From positions 62,001 to 126,000 of the forward strand of contig CAVSCE010000008.1 in the NCBI GenBank assembly GCA_963726375.1: a stretch of 64,000 nucleotides of DNA, read 5' to 3'. The stretch is from UTCFX2 sp963726375 (lineage in GTDB: Bacteria > Chloroflexota > Anaerolineae > Anaerolineales > UBA4823). Shown one piece after another: positions 8,424 to 19,397 of this stretch (positions are counted from its first letter, which is position 1; every line of letters begins with the position of its first letter). The notes beneath the pieces are model-generated. The model was not told where the DNA came from. It saw nothing but the letters and a program-made list of their open reading frames with translations, and did not search any database. The translations under genes were made by a program, and so were the position numbers.

Positions 8424-9452
8424 ATGAGCGCTGACGTTTTCGAACAGATCCGTTCGAACCTGCTTGAAAAGCGGGCCAACCTGACCGAATGGCTCCAGGC
8501 ATCGCCAGCAGGTGAACGCGAGCTCCGCCTGGGAATCGCTGGCGAGCAAGCCGTTCATACCCACCTGGCCGCCATCGAACAATCTCTGGAGAACGCCGCT
8601 TGCGGCGAGCTGGGATGCTGCCAGGTCTGCCACGAAGTGGTCGATACCCGCCTGCTTCAGATGGATTACACCTCCTGCATCTGCCTCGAGCATTTCTCTG
8701 AAGAAGAAGCCCGCAGCCTGGAGCAAGAGCTTGAGCTTGCCCAGACGGTGCAAAAATCGCTGCTTCCCCAGCATGGCCCGGACACCCCTTACCTGGAAGC
8801 GGCCGCCTTCAGCCGCCCGGCCCAGGTGATCGGCGGCGATTATTTTGATTTCTTTCAGTTCGGGGATGGCTCGCAGGGTCTGGCGATCGCGGATGTCGCC
8901 GGTCACGGTATCTCCGCCGCCCTGCACATGGCCAGCGTCCAGGCGCTTCTGCGCACGCTGATCCCCACCAGCAGTAGACCTGAAGAAGTGGTCAACCACA
9001 TCCACAGGCTGCTCATCCATAATATTCGTTTTTCAAATTTTGTCACGATCTTCCTGGCAAAATACGACCCGGCCTCCCACCTTTTACATTATGCAAACGC
9101 CGGGCATAATCCCCCGCTCCTGGTCGGAGTTGACAAGGGTCGATTTTCGTTGGAGTGGCTCCGCCCCACCGGCGCGGCGGTTGGCTTGCTCGAAGAATCC
9201 CTTCAGATGGAGAGGAGCATCCCAACTCATTCCGGCGACTTCCTGGTGATGTACACAGACGGCGTCACCGAAGCGATGAACACCGCCGGTGATCAGTTCG
9301 GCTACCAGCGGCTTGCGGAGACGGTCAGCCGGGGTGTGAAAGGCTCGGCTGGCGAGATGGTTCAGTCGATTTGCCAGGAGCTTGTCGATTTCAGCGGTCT
9401 GGAACCGCTGGCAGACGATGCGACCATCCTGGTTTGCCGGCTGATGGGTTGA
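8424..9452 (+). CDS. SpoIIE/RsbU-type phosphatase with an N-terminal DksA-like zinc finger
   Basis: A 342-residue fusion. Residues 1-95 are helical and contain C66-x2-C69-x17-C87-x2-H90, the exact spacing of the DksA/TraR C4 finger but with His as the last ligand. Residues 100-342 are a PP2C-type SpoIIE phosphatase domain: SLLPQ, the metal-binding GGDYFDFF, IADVAGHGISAALHMA, YANAGHNPPLL and LVMYTDGVTEA with the closing DDATILV. Such enzymes dephosphorylate anti-sigma antagonist proteins in stress partner-switching. It starts five bases after ileS and ends before a strong terminator, so it is co-transcribed with ileS. No partner STAS or RsbW gene is in view. Confidence 0.85.
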   Translation: MSADVFEQIRSNLLEKRANLTEWLQASPAGERELRLGIAGEQAVHTHLAAIEQSLENAACGELGCCQVCHEVVDTRLLQMDYTSCICLEHFSEEEARSLEQELELAQTVQKSLLPQHGPDTPYLEAAAFSRPAQVIGGDYFDFFQFGDGSQGLAIADVAGHGISAALHMASVQALLRTLIPTSSRPEEVVNHIHRLLIHNIRFSNFVTIFLAKYDPASHLLHYANAGHNPPLLVGVDKGRFSLEWLRPTGAAVGLLEESLQMERSIPTHSGDFLVMYTDGVTEAMNTAGDQFGYQRLAETVSRGVKGSAGEMVQSICQELVDFSGLEPLADDATILVCRLMG

Positions 9453-9527
9453 TCAATCGGCGGCATTCTCCGCAAAGTGGATCTCCTGATGCTTGCATCC
9501 TGAATGACGACCTGCGATATACTTGAA

Positions 9528-9557
9528 GCGGCGCCTCCGGCCGGTGCGCCGCTTTTT
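9528..9557 (+). terminator. Intrinsic terminator after ileS and the phosphatase
   Basis: GCGGCGC (9528-9534) pairs perfectly with GCGCCGC (9546-9552) and is followed by TTTTTG. Confidence 0.85.
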
Positions 9558-9582
9558 GATAAAATCCTTTCCAGGCATCCTG

Positions 9583-12500
9583 ATGTACAAACCCGTTCCA
9601 CCCAAATACAACCCCGTCCTGGTTGAGGAGCAGATCTCTCAATTTCTGGAAGCTGCGCCGGATTTTTGCCAAAACAAGCGAGCTTCACCAGGGCAGCGCC
9701 GAATTTTCTTGTTTCGAATACCCTTCAACCGCAATCATCAAGCCCGCTGTGAGCGATATCCTGCCTCAGGCAGTTCAAGATGTCTATCTTCGCTACCGGC
9801 TGATGCGCGGCTACCACGTCGATAAACGCAGCAGCTGGGGGACTCACGGGCTGCCGGTCGAGATCGCAGTCGAAAAACAGCTGGGCATCCGATATAAAAG
9901 CCAGATCGAAGCCTATGGGATCGACCGTTTTAACGCCCTTTGCCGGGCTTCAGCCTTCAAACACATCCAGGCCTGGGAACGCTTCGCTGACAGGCTCGCT
10001 TCCTGGACGGATATGCAGAAAGCCGGCGTCACTTCTGCGAGCGAAATGATCGAATCAACCTGGTGGATCCTGAAGACATTCTGGGAGCGCGGTTTTTTGG
10101 TTCAAAGCCTTCAGGTCGCACCGTATTGCCCTCGCTGCTGCACTCCGCTTTCAAGGCATGAGGCCTCCCTCGGCACCCGCCTCGCAGTCGACAGGGCTGT
10201 TCTCGTGCGCATGCCGCTGGTCGACGAGCCTGGGACCTCCCTGCTGGTCTGGACGGACCAACCCTGGACGCTGGTCGGAAGTGCGGCAGTCGCCGCCGAT
10301 CCCGAAGCAGAATATACCCTCGTCCGCCGCGGATATCCCGAGGGCGGCTCCGAAAAATTGATCGTGGCCAGCCACCTGGTCGAAAAAGTCTTTGCGGACC
10401 AACCTGTCGCGGTCATCGAGAAATTTAAAGGAAAGAAGCTCAAAGGCAGGCGCTATCACCCGCTGTTCACTTTCCTTCATCCGCAGAAGGCGGCTCATTT
10501 TGTTGTCCTGCAGGATAATTCTGTTATGGAATCAGGGTCAGGCCTGGTCAGCATTGCGCCAGCTTTCAGTGGGGATGGGTTGAAGGCTGCGATCAATAAT
10601 GACCTGCCGATTCTGATGACCGCTGCAGAAGACGGCGCCTTCATACCCGAAATTCGCCCCTGGAGCGGTCAATTCGTCAAAGCCGCCGAGCCATTGGTCA
10701 TCGAAGAGCTGCAGCGGCGCGGGCTGCTCTATAGCGAAGAATCCATCACGCATTCCGCTCCATTTTGCCTGTATTGCGGTTCTGCGCTGCTCCACGTTGC
10801 CCGAAATGTCTGGTCGATCCGCCTCGGCGGGCACGCCGAGCGGTTGATCCAGCTGAATCAGCAGTCCCATTTCGTCCCCTCTCATTCCAGGAATCTCGGC
10901 GTCAAAGGCTGGATCGATGGCGATGCAGAATGGATCATCAGCCGCGAGCGCTTTTGGGGTACTCCGCTCCCAATCTGGGAATGCCCCCTCTGCCGAAGCC
11001 AGATAGCCGTCGGCTCGCTTGAGGAGCTTTCCAGGTTAGCCGGACGCAGTTGTGCACTCGATGATCTGCACAGGCCGTATATCGATGAAATCCAGGTTCC
11101 GTGCCCCAAATGCAGCGGCATGATGAAGCGGGTCCCTGATGTGGTTGACTATTGGTTTGATTTCGGCTCGATCCCAGCTGCCCAGTGGCATTACCCATTT
11201 GAAAACCGCCCGGAATTCCGCGCCCATTTCCCGGCCAATTTTATCTGCGAAGCTGCCGAGCTCGATCAAAGCTGGTTCTATTCGCTCCAGGTTGTCAGCG
11301 CCTTGCTCTTTGACAGCATAGCCGTTCAAAACATAATCCGCATCGGCCCGGTTTCATTCCTTGAGAGTGAAAAAACTTCCATATCTCCTGAGAAATTTGC
11401 CGATCCCTGGGAAACGCTGAACCAGCATGGCGCTGACGCCCTGCGCTGGCATTTCTATACCGCTTCGAGACCTGGTCAAGCAGTCCCTTTCTCACCCGAC
11501 CTGGTCGGCGTTATAACCCAGGAGTTCTTTCAAGAAAATCTGGGATGTCTACGCGTTCTTTATCACCCTCGCGAACCTTGACCACTTCAATCCCATCCTG
11601 CCTCCAAGCAGTGTTGTTGACGACTATTCTCCCCCCTCTCCCGATGGGAGAGAGGCCGGGGGAGAGGGCTTTCTCCTCGACCGCTGGCTGCTCTCGGAGC
11701 TCAGCTCCCTGATTCGCGATTCTAACCCAGGCATTCGAAGCCTATGATGTGACGGGCGGAGCAGTTCTGATCCAAAACTTCGTAGAAGACATGGTTCAAT
11801 GGTATCTGCCTCGCTCCCGCCGCCGGTTCTGGAAGCGCGGCCTGGATGCGGCCTTGAATTCGGCGTACACGACGCTTCATACGACGCTGCTCACCCTCAC
11901 TCACCTGCTTGCCCCTGCCGTGCCCTTCCTGGCAGAAGTTCTCTACCAAAACTTGCAGCGCACGATCGACCCAACCGCTCCCGAATTGGTCCATCTGAGC
12001 CGCTGGCCAAAATTTGTTCCGGAAAGCATCGACGAAAGACTTAATGCCGAGATGCGGTTGGCGATGAATTCGCCTCATTGGGTCATTCTGCCCGAAACCG
12101 GGCCGGGGTAAAAACCGCTCAGCCCCTTCAAGAAATCGTATTTCAACTGGCAAGTGAAGACGAGGCGGCGGCAATGGAGCGGTACAGAGACCTGGTTGCC
12201 GATGCGTTGAGCGTCAGGCAGGTGCGCCTGCTCGGCGAAACAGCCTTCCGTCGGTTTATCGCCAGTCAGGAATTGGAGCTCAAGCCAGGTGGAGTGGAAA
12301 TTCCGCTCCTCGACCTGCCTGGATTTGCAGCCGCCGACGACGGCGGATATCAGGCTGCCCTGACCACCGCGCTGACTCCGGACTTGATCCGCGCCGGGCT
12401 GGTCGGCGAAGTGATCCAGCGCATCCTGGACCTGCGGGTCAAAGCCGATCTTGCCATCACCAGCTCGATCGTGGTCTTCATAACGGCAACGCCCGGGCTG

Positions 12501-12662
12501 TGGGATGCAGTCCAGGAAGGCCTCGAGCTGGTCCAGGGAGAGACGAACGCAGCAGAAATAATTCAAGATAAGCCTCCCGAAGGGGTTCAGGTTGCTGAAG
12601 CCTGGTTCGGGGGGCACTGGGTGAAAATGGGCATTTCTATGCCCTCACAAAATTCTCAATAG
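9583..12662 (+). CDS. Second IleRS-like protein lacking HIGH and KMSKS (frameshifted)
   Basis: A paralogue of the other IleRS branch (THGLPVEIAVEKQLG block), about 1025 residues over several frames, with shifts near 9675, 11535, 11722 and 12068. The nucleotide-binding HIGH region is replaced by PSTAIIKPAVSDILPQAV, and the KMSKS loop by ESEKTSISPEKF. The editing-site block reads LLVWTDQPWTL instead of TTPWTL, and the GTGxVHxAPGxG block is altered to GSGLVSIAPAFSGDG. The anticodon-binding region is kept (WYLPRSRRRFWKR). The pattern suggests a pseudoenzyme or a decaying duplicate. It has its own short upstream region after a terminator and no T-box. The ATG at 9583 has only a weak ribosome binding site. 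Frameshifts occur in many good genes of this window, so they do not prove decay. Confidence 0.75.
11628..11672 (+). repeat. In-frame palindromic repeat in the IleRS-like gene
   Basis: The DNA contains CTCTCCCGATGGGAGAG followed by a purine-rich GGCCGGGGGAGAGGG stretch. It encodes SPPSPDGREAGGEGF directly before LLDRW, the same place and length as the insertion in ileS (9 of 15 residues identical). The DNA closely matches the intergenic copy at 57839-57877. Confidence 0.75.
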
Positions 12663-12700
12663 ACTGTCACACCTGCGCCTCGGCCGGTGTTTATATTTTG

Positions 12701-13301
12701 ATGAACACCGCAGCACAGGAACCCTGGACTACCATGACCCCTCCCCGCTGGCTGGCCTCGATCTTCACCCCGCAGAACAAACCAGTCGAGCTCGAAGCTG
12801 GATGCTTTGAAGAGCTGTTCGAGCAAAACTGGGAGCCTGTCTGCAGGCTGCTCTTCCGCCTTCTCGGAGATTGGGATGAAGCCGAAGATCTGGCGTTGGA
12901 AGCGTTTCTCGAGCTGCATCGCAATCCCCCGCGCGAAAACCAGAACCTCCCCGGCTGGCTGTACCGGGTGGCGCTGAACCGGGGATTGAACGCGCTGCGC
13001 GCCCGGGATCGCCGCCGCCGCTACGAGCTGCAGTCCGGCCTGGAATTCACTCAGGGCTGCCGCTTCCGCCGACCCTGCCCGGGATGTTGAGCGCAAGCTG
13101 GAGGGCGAGTCTGTTCGTGCTGCATTGCAGAAGATCAAGCCGCGCTCGGCCCGATTGCTGCTCTTGCGCTATTCCGGGCGCTCGTATGCGGAGATTGCTT
13201 CAGCGCTGGACCTGGCGCCCGGCTCGGTTGGCTCCTTGTTGGCCCGAGCCGAACAAGAATTCGAAAAGGTCTACAGCCGCAGAAAGGACGGAGTGGGATG
13301 A
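12701..13301 (+). CDS. ECF-type RNA polymerase sigma factor (one frameshift)
   Basis: About 199 residues. Region 2 lies in FEELFEQNWEPVCRLLFRLL, followed by DWDEAEDLALEAFLEL and the region 2.4-like WLYRVALNRGLNALR. After a frame change near 13054, region 4 appears as KIKPRSARLLLLRYSG and SYAEIASALDLAPGSVGSLL, a helix-turn-helix. The start is ATG at 12701 without a clear ribosome binding site; a TATATT box lies just upstream. Its stop overlaps the anti-sigma start (ATGA), which supports the repaired reading. It probably responds to an envelope signal through that partner. Confidence 0.82.
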
Positions 13302-14492
13302 TTTCGAAAAATTGAGCATCTTTCCGAAGGTCAAATCAGGGCTTATCACGACCGCAGCCTTGAAGATCCAGATCTGATGCTAGCCGAACGCCATCTGGCG
13401 GACTGTCCGGGCTGCCGCACGATCTCGGAGTCAATTCTTGAAAGATCGCAGCAGTTTCAAAGCCATTTTTCCCAACTGGACCCCAATCCAGGGTCGGATC
13501 ATCCAAAATCCCTGTCATCAGCCCGGTCCCTCCTGTTAAACCGGCTGGAAATAGAAAAGGAGAAACAAACTATGAAACCAAATGCTGTTCAACGCATTCC
13601 GCCTCCCGCATGGGTCACCTTGGGGCTGGTCATCGTCCTTGCCGTCGCATTGACCTTCCAGCCTGTTCGCGCCCTGGCGGAAGATTTCCTGGCGCTCTTC
13701 CGGGTCGAGGAGATCCGCGTCGTCCAGGTCAATTCGGATGAGGTCCCGGATAAGCTGGAGAGCTCCTCCAATCTGGAATATATCCTCTCCAACCAGGTCG
13801 AGTTGGAAGAACAAGGTGAGTATCAGGAAGCAGCCGACCTCGCTGAGGCCGCGGCGCTGGCAGGCTTTACGCCCCGCCTTCCGGCTGAAATCGAAGGCGA
13901 ACCGAAATTTAGTGTTAATCCTGCTGGAAATTTGAGCCTGGTCGTGGACCTCGAGCTGGTGCGGGCTGTGCTTAAAGACATCGACCGCGAGGACATAAAG
14001 CTCCCGGACGAGCTCGATGGTGCGGTCGTTCAGGTCCGCATCCCGGCCAGCCTGTCCGCTTCTTTCGGGGATTGTGAGATCAGAGCCAATCCTGATCCTG
14101 TGGACCCGGATGAACCCGAGGCGGTAGAGTGGGATTTTCGGAGCTGCACCAAGCTGATGCAGGTCCCCAGCCCGGCTGTCTCTGCCCCGCCGGACCTTGA
14201 CCTGACCCAGGTCGGCGAAGCCTATCTCCAGCTGTTTGGGATGGGCGCCGAAGAAGCTGCCTCCTTTGCCCGCACCGTGAACTGGACAACTACCTTCGTC
14301 GTTCCGCTCCCGCGCTACGGCGCCGATTATGAAGAAGTCCAGGTCGATGGAGTCAACGGCACATTGATCTATGACTACGGCATAGAAAACGAGTACTATA
14401 CACTGATCTGGGTCAAAGACGGGTTCATTTACGCCCTGAATGGCTGGGGGGGCCGTTCCGCAGCCATGAAGATCGCCGGCTCAATCCAATAG
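13298..14492 (+). CDS. Membrane-anchored anti-sigma factor, zf-HC2 type (N-terminal frameshift)
   Basis: The ATG overlaps the sigma-factor stop. An A-run at 13307-13311 is one base too long for the frame; after removing it the protein reads through. The N-terminal zinc-binding anti-sigma motif is ERHLADCPGC (H-x3-C-x2-C). A single transmembrane helix lies in VTLGLVIVLAVALTF, and about 280 residues follow outside the membrane with no recognised family and an Asp/Glu-rich composition. It likely holds the sigma factor at the membrane until an external signal arrives. About 398 residues in all. Confidence 0.78.
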
Positions 14493-14559
14493 ACATCCAG
14501 TCAAAGATCGGGTATAACCAGGGGTGCATGCCTCAAAAAATACCCAACCATGGACATCA

Positions 14560-14585
14560 CCGGGGCGCACATTTCTGCGCCCCGG
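14560..14585. other. Perfect GC-rich hairpin before the ABC transporter genes
   Basis: CCGGGGCGCA (14560-14569) and TGCGCCCCGG (14576-14585) form a 10-bp stem with a six-base loop. There is no T-tract, so it is not a typical intrinsic terminator; it lies 22 bases before the ABC ATPase start. Confidence 0.6.
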
Positions 14586-14607
14586 CTGACTTGGAACCCT
14601 TTCATTC

Positions 14608-15528
14608 ATGCCGAACAGCCCTGCGATCGAAACCCACGACCTGAAGAAAACCTTCGGCGAAAAAGCCGCCGTCCGGGACCTGACCCTGACCGTCGAGCGC
14701 GGCGAAGTCTTTGGATTTCTGGGTCCAAACGGCGCCGGCAAGACGACTTCGGTCAAGATGCTTCTCGGGTTGGTCGCTCCCAGCGGTGGGATGGGCAGTT
14801 TGCTCGGCGCCCCGATCTCGGATTACCGCAACCGCCGGAAGGTAGGATTCCTTCCCGAGCATTTCCGTTTTCACGATTGGCTTTCAGCCCTCGAATTCCT
14901 CCAGCTCCACGCTGACCTTTACCAGATGCCTGCCAGCATCTATCACCACCGCATCCCCGAGCTGCTCGAGATGGTCGGTCTGTCTGCTTATTCAGACCTC
15001 AAGCTGCGCACATTTTCTAAAGGCATGCTTCAGCGGATCGGCCTGGCTCAGGCCTTGCTCAACCGGCCAGAGCTGGTCATCCTCGACGAGCCGACCTCCG
15101 GTCTGGACCCGGTCGGCCGGAGGCTGGTTCGCGATATCATCCGCGATCTGCGCGCCGGCGGCACCACGGTTTTCCTCAATTCCCATCTGCTCAGCGAAGT
15201 TGAGATCACCTGCGATCGAGTCGCGTTTATCAAACACGGTCAGGTGGTCCAGACCAGCCCGCTTAAGACCCTGATGGAAGGCGAGCTCAGCGTTGAGATA
15301 CGCTTGCGAGACCTTCCCGCCGCTGGGCTGGGCGGATTGGCTGCCTGGGCGCGCAGCATCCGCCTTGACGGCGAGCATCTGAGCATGACCGTCGACCATG
15401 AGGAAGACCTCCCTTTGATCAACCGCTATCTCGTCGAGCAGGGCGCTCAGGTCTTTGCGCTGCGGCCGCAGCACGTCTCGCTGGAGGATCTGTTCATCCA
15501 GATCGTCGGCACGGACGGCGGCTTATGA
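14608..15528 (+). CDS. ABC transporter ATP-binding protein
   Basis: A 306-residue ATPase of the ABC-2 exporter class. Walker A is GPNGAGKTTS near residue 40, the Q-loop region precedes LPEHFRFHDW, the signature is FSKGMLQRIGLAQALL, and Walker B is LVILDEPTSGLDP followed by the switch His in LNSHLLSE. The C-terminal extension is the usual DUF4162-like segment. It works with the permease that starts inside its stop codon. The exported substrate cannot be told. Confidence 0.9.
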   Translation: MPNSPAIETHDLKKTFGEKAAVRDLTLTVERGEVFGFLGPNGAGKTTSVKMLLGLVAPSGGMGSLLGAPISDYRNRRKVGFLPEHFRFHDWLSALEFLQLHADLYQMPASIYHHRIPELLEMVGLSAYSDLKLRTFSKGMLQRIGLAQALLNRPELVILDEPTSGLDPVGRRLVRDIIRDLRAGGTTVFLNSHLLSEVEITCDRVAFIKHGQVVQTSPLKTLMEGELSVEIRLRDLPAAGLGGLAAWARSIRLDGEHLSMTVDHEEDLPLINRYLVEQGAQVFALRPQHVSLEDLFIQIVGTDGGL

Positions 15529-16373
15529 TCACGCTTACCATCGCCAGGCTGACCTTACGCGAGGCTGCTCGCCGCAAGATTCTGCTGGCTGCATCGCTGC
15601 TTGGGCTCGCCTTTCTGATCGTTTTTGGAGTGGGATTCCACTTTATCCTGCTCCAGTTGGAAAATGATATAGGCAACAACCAGCTGGTCACACTTAACGA
15701 GGTGCGCAATTTCATGCTGATGGCTGGCATGTACGTGGTCAACTTCCTGGCCGCGATCATGATCGTGCTGACCTCGGTGGATACGCTCTCCGGCGAGATC
15801 AGCACCGGGACGATCCACACCCTGGTCTCCAAGCCGGTCTGCCGCTGGGAAATCGTGCTGGGAAAATGGCTGGGCTTTGCAGTGATGATCCTGCTCTACC
15901 TGATCCTGTTAGGAGGCGGTGTGATGGCGCTGATCTATCTGCGTTCCGGATATGCCGCCCCGCACCCTATCCGCGCCCTGCTGCTGATCTGGTTGAACGA
16001 TCTGGTGCTGCTCAGTGTGTCGCTGCTCGGCGGAGCCAGCCTCTCCACGCTGGCTAACGGGGTGATGGTCTTTGGTTTATATGGCATCGCCTTTATCGGC
16101 GGCTGGATCGAGCAGATCGGCGCTTTCTTATCCACGATCGCTGCAAGACAGATCGCCCAGAACATCGGCGTGATCACCAGCCTGATCATCCCCAGCGAGG
16201 CTCTCTGGCGGCGAGCCGCCCACGAGCTGCAGTCCCCACTTGCCGCCATTCTGGGTGTCTCTCCGTTTTCCGCCGGCGCTTATCCGTCTGCAGTCATGAT
16301 TGTGTACGCCATCCTTTACATCCTCGTCGCCTTCGGACTTACGATCCGCAATTTCAACCGGCGCGACCTGTGA
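15525..16373 (+). CDS. ABC-2 family transporter permease
   Basis: A 282-residue integral membrane protein with about six hydrophobic helices, including KILLAASLLGLAFLIVFGV, the block around NFLAAIMIVL, and two near MILLYLILLGGGVMALI. The segment LSGEISTGTIHTLVSKPVCR is the ABC-2 permease signature, with the coupling motif after the second helix. It begins in the ATGA overlap of the ATPase gene. Together they form a simple two-gene exporter, perhaps for a lipid, peptide or copper-type cargo as in NosY-like systems; the cargo is not known. Confidence 0.85.
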   Translation: MITLTIARLTLREAARRKILLAASLLGLAFLIVFGVGFHFILLQLENDIGNNQLVTLNEVRNFMLMAGMYVVNFLAAIMIVLTSVDTLSGEISTGTIHTLVSKPVCRWEIVLGKWLGFAVMILLYLILLGGGVMALIYLRSGYAAPHPIRALLLIWLNDLVLLSVSLLGGASLSTLANGVMVFGLYGIAFIGGWIEQIGAFLSTIAARQIAQNIGVITSLIIPSEALWRRAAHELQSPLAAILGVSPFSAGAYPSAVMIVYAILYILVAFGLTIRNFNRRDL

Positions 16374-16422
16374 CGCTGGCTGAACATCGAGCGAATTATT
16401 CCAAATGAACTGCAAGCTCGAC

Positions 16423-16451
16423 TTGCGCTGAACGGCCTTTTCTGATATGAT
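16423..16451 (+). promoter_or_regulatory. Promoter of typA
   Basis: TTGCGC (16423-16428) and TATGAT (16446-16451) are separated by 17 bases. Transcription would start near 16458 and give an untranslated leader of about 100 bases containing a strong hairpin. Confidence 0.6.
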
Positions 16452-16469
16452 GCTTTGTTTGGAAGTTGC

Positions 16470-16493
16470 AGCCCCGGCAGCCTCGCCGGGGCT
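16470..16493 (+). other. Hairpin in the typA leader
   Basis: AGCCCCGGC (16470-16478) pairs perfectly with GCCGGGGCT (16485-16493), loop AGCCTC. There is no T-tract. Its place 68 bases before the start of a ribosome-associated, stress-related GTPase suggests an RNA-level role, but no known regulator class is recognised. Confidence 0.5.
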
Positions 16494-16561
16494 CTACTGT
16501 CTGAAGCACTCTTATTGGATCTGGACCGCCATTTGTCCGCGTTTTAGAAGGAAACCTGTTT

Positions 16562-18427
<1,866 letters not shown>

Positions 18428-18446
18428 GGCAAGCTGTTAGCTTGCC
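18428..18446. other. Palindrome directly after the typA stop
   Basis: GGCAAGCT-GTT-AGCTTGCC is a perfect 8-bp stem with a three-base loop that begins on the base after the stop codon. No T-tract follows. A related half-site (GACAGCTTGCC) lies near 19371 after tatD. Confidence 0.6.
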
Positions 18447-18515
18447 CGCATGACAATGGTTTATCATCCTAATGAAAAGAATGCTATTAAGTCAGCAATT
18501 TCAAGTGCTATTCCT

Positions 18516-19300
18516 ATGGAGCTGATCGACACCCACTGCCACCTGGATCACAGCTACCTTCAGCCCGACTTCGAACGGGTCATCGCGCGGGCGCGGGCTG
18601 GCGGCGTGACCCTCTGGGTCAACCCGTCGCTCAGTTTTCAAAACATCCCTAAAGTCCTGGCATTAACTAAAAAGTATCCCGAGTGCTTTGCCGGCGTCGG
18701 GATCTACCCGCGCTATATCCGCGACTGGCAGCCCGCCGATATCGAGCGGGTTCGCCAGGCGGCCTGCACAGCAAAGTGGTCGCGATCGGCGAGATCGGCC
18801 TGGATTACTACTTCAACATCAAGAGCTCGCGTGAGACCCAATTTGCCGTCCTGGAAGCCCACCTTGAGCTGGCCGCTCAGCTGGGCTTGCCTGTGCTGCT
18901 GCACAACCGCGACCTGCAGACCTACGAAGACACTTTACAGCTTGTAAAAGCCTCCTCATTAATAGGCTGCAGACGAGTTGGCCTGCTGCACTGTTTTTCG
19001 GCAGATTATGATATCGCCGCCCGCGCCCTGGATTTAGGGCTCTACCTCAGCTTCGCCGGACCGCTGACCTACGCGAATGCCAGGAAGCTTCCCGCGTTGG
19101 TCGCCAGGCTGCCGCTGGACCGCATCCTGATCGAGACCGATGCCCCCTGCGTCCCGCCCGAACCTTACCGGGCGCTCAAGCGTAGCGAGCCGGCTCACGT
19201 GCTCGAGGTCGCCAGAGCAGTCGCGGCGATCCACCAGAAGAGCGTCGAAGAGATCGCCTGGATCACCTTTCAGAACGCCCGCCAGTTGTTTGATATATAA
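18516..19300 (+). CDS. TatD-family metal-dependent hydrolase/DNase (one frameshift)
   Basis: A TIM-barrel metal hydrolase of about 261 residues, the family length. Metal-binding motifs are IDTHCHLDH at the N-terminus, IGEIGLDYYF with the conserved Glu, LLHNRD, LLHCFSADY and IETDAPCVPP. The start is set at the ATG at 18516 because the protein family begins right there (MELIDTHCHL); an upstream in-frame ATG at 18450 adds 22 non-conserved residues. One base appears missing in the GGCCTGC region near 18764, after which the frame resumes. It follows typA in the same direction. Confidence 0.88.
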
Positions 19301-19397
19301 GAATTGAACAGAAACTGATACCCTCGAAATCTTGAAGAACTATCCTGTCAGCTTGTTCTTCACTGGCGACATGACAGCTTGCCTTTCAATGCCTCAT

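Noticed and set aside
5696..8479. Two long minus-strand ORFs opposite the rest of ileS
   Set aside because: Codon-bias shadows without motifs or ribosome binding sites.
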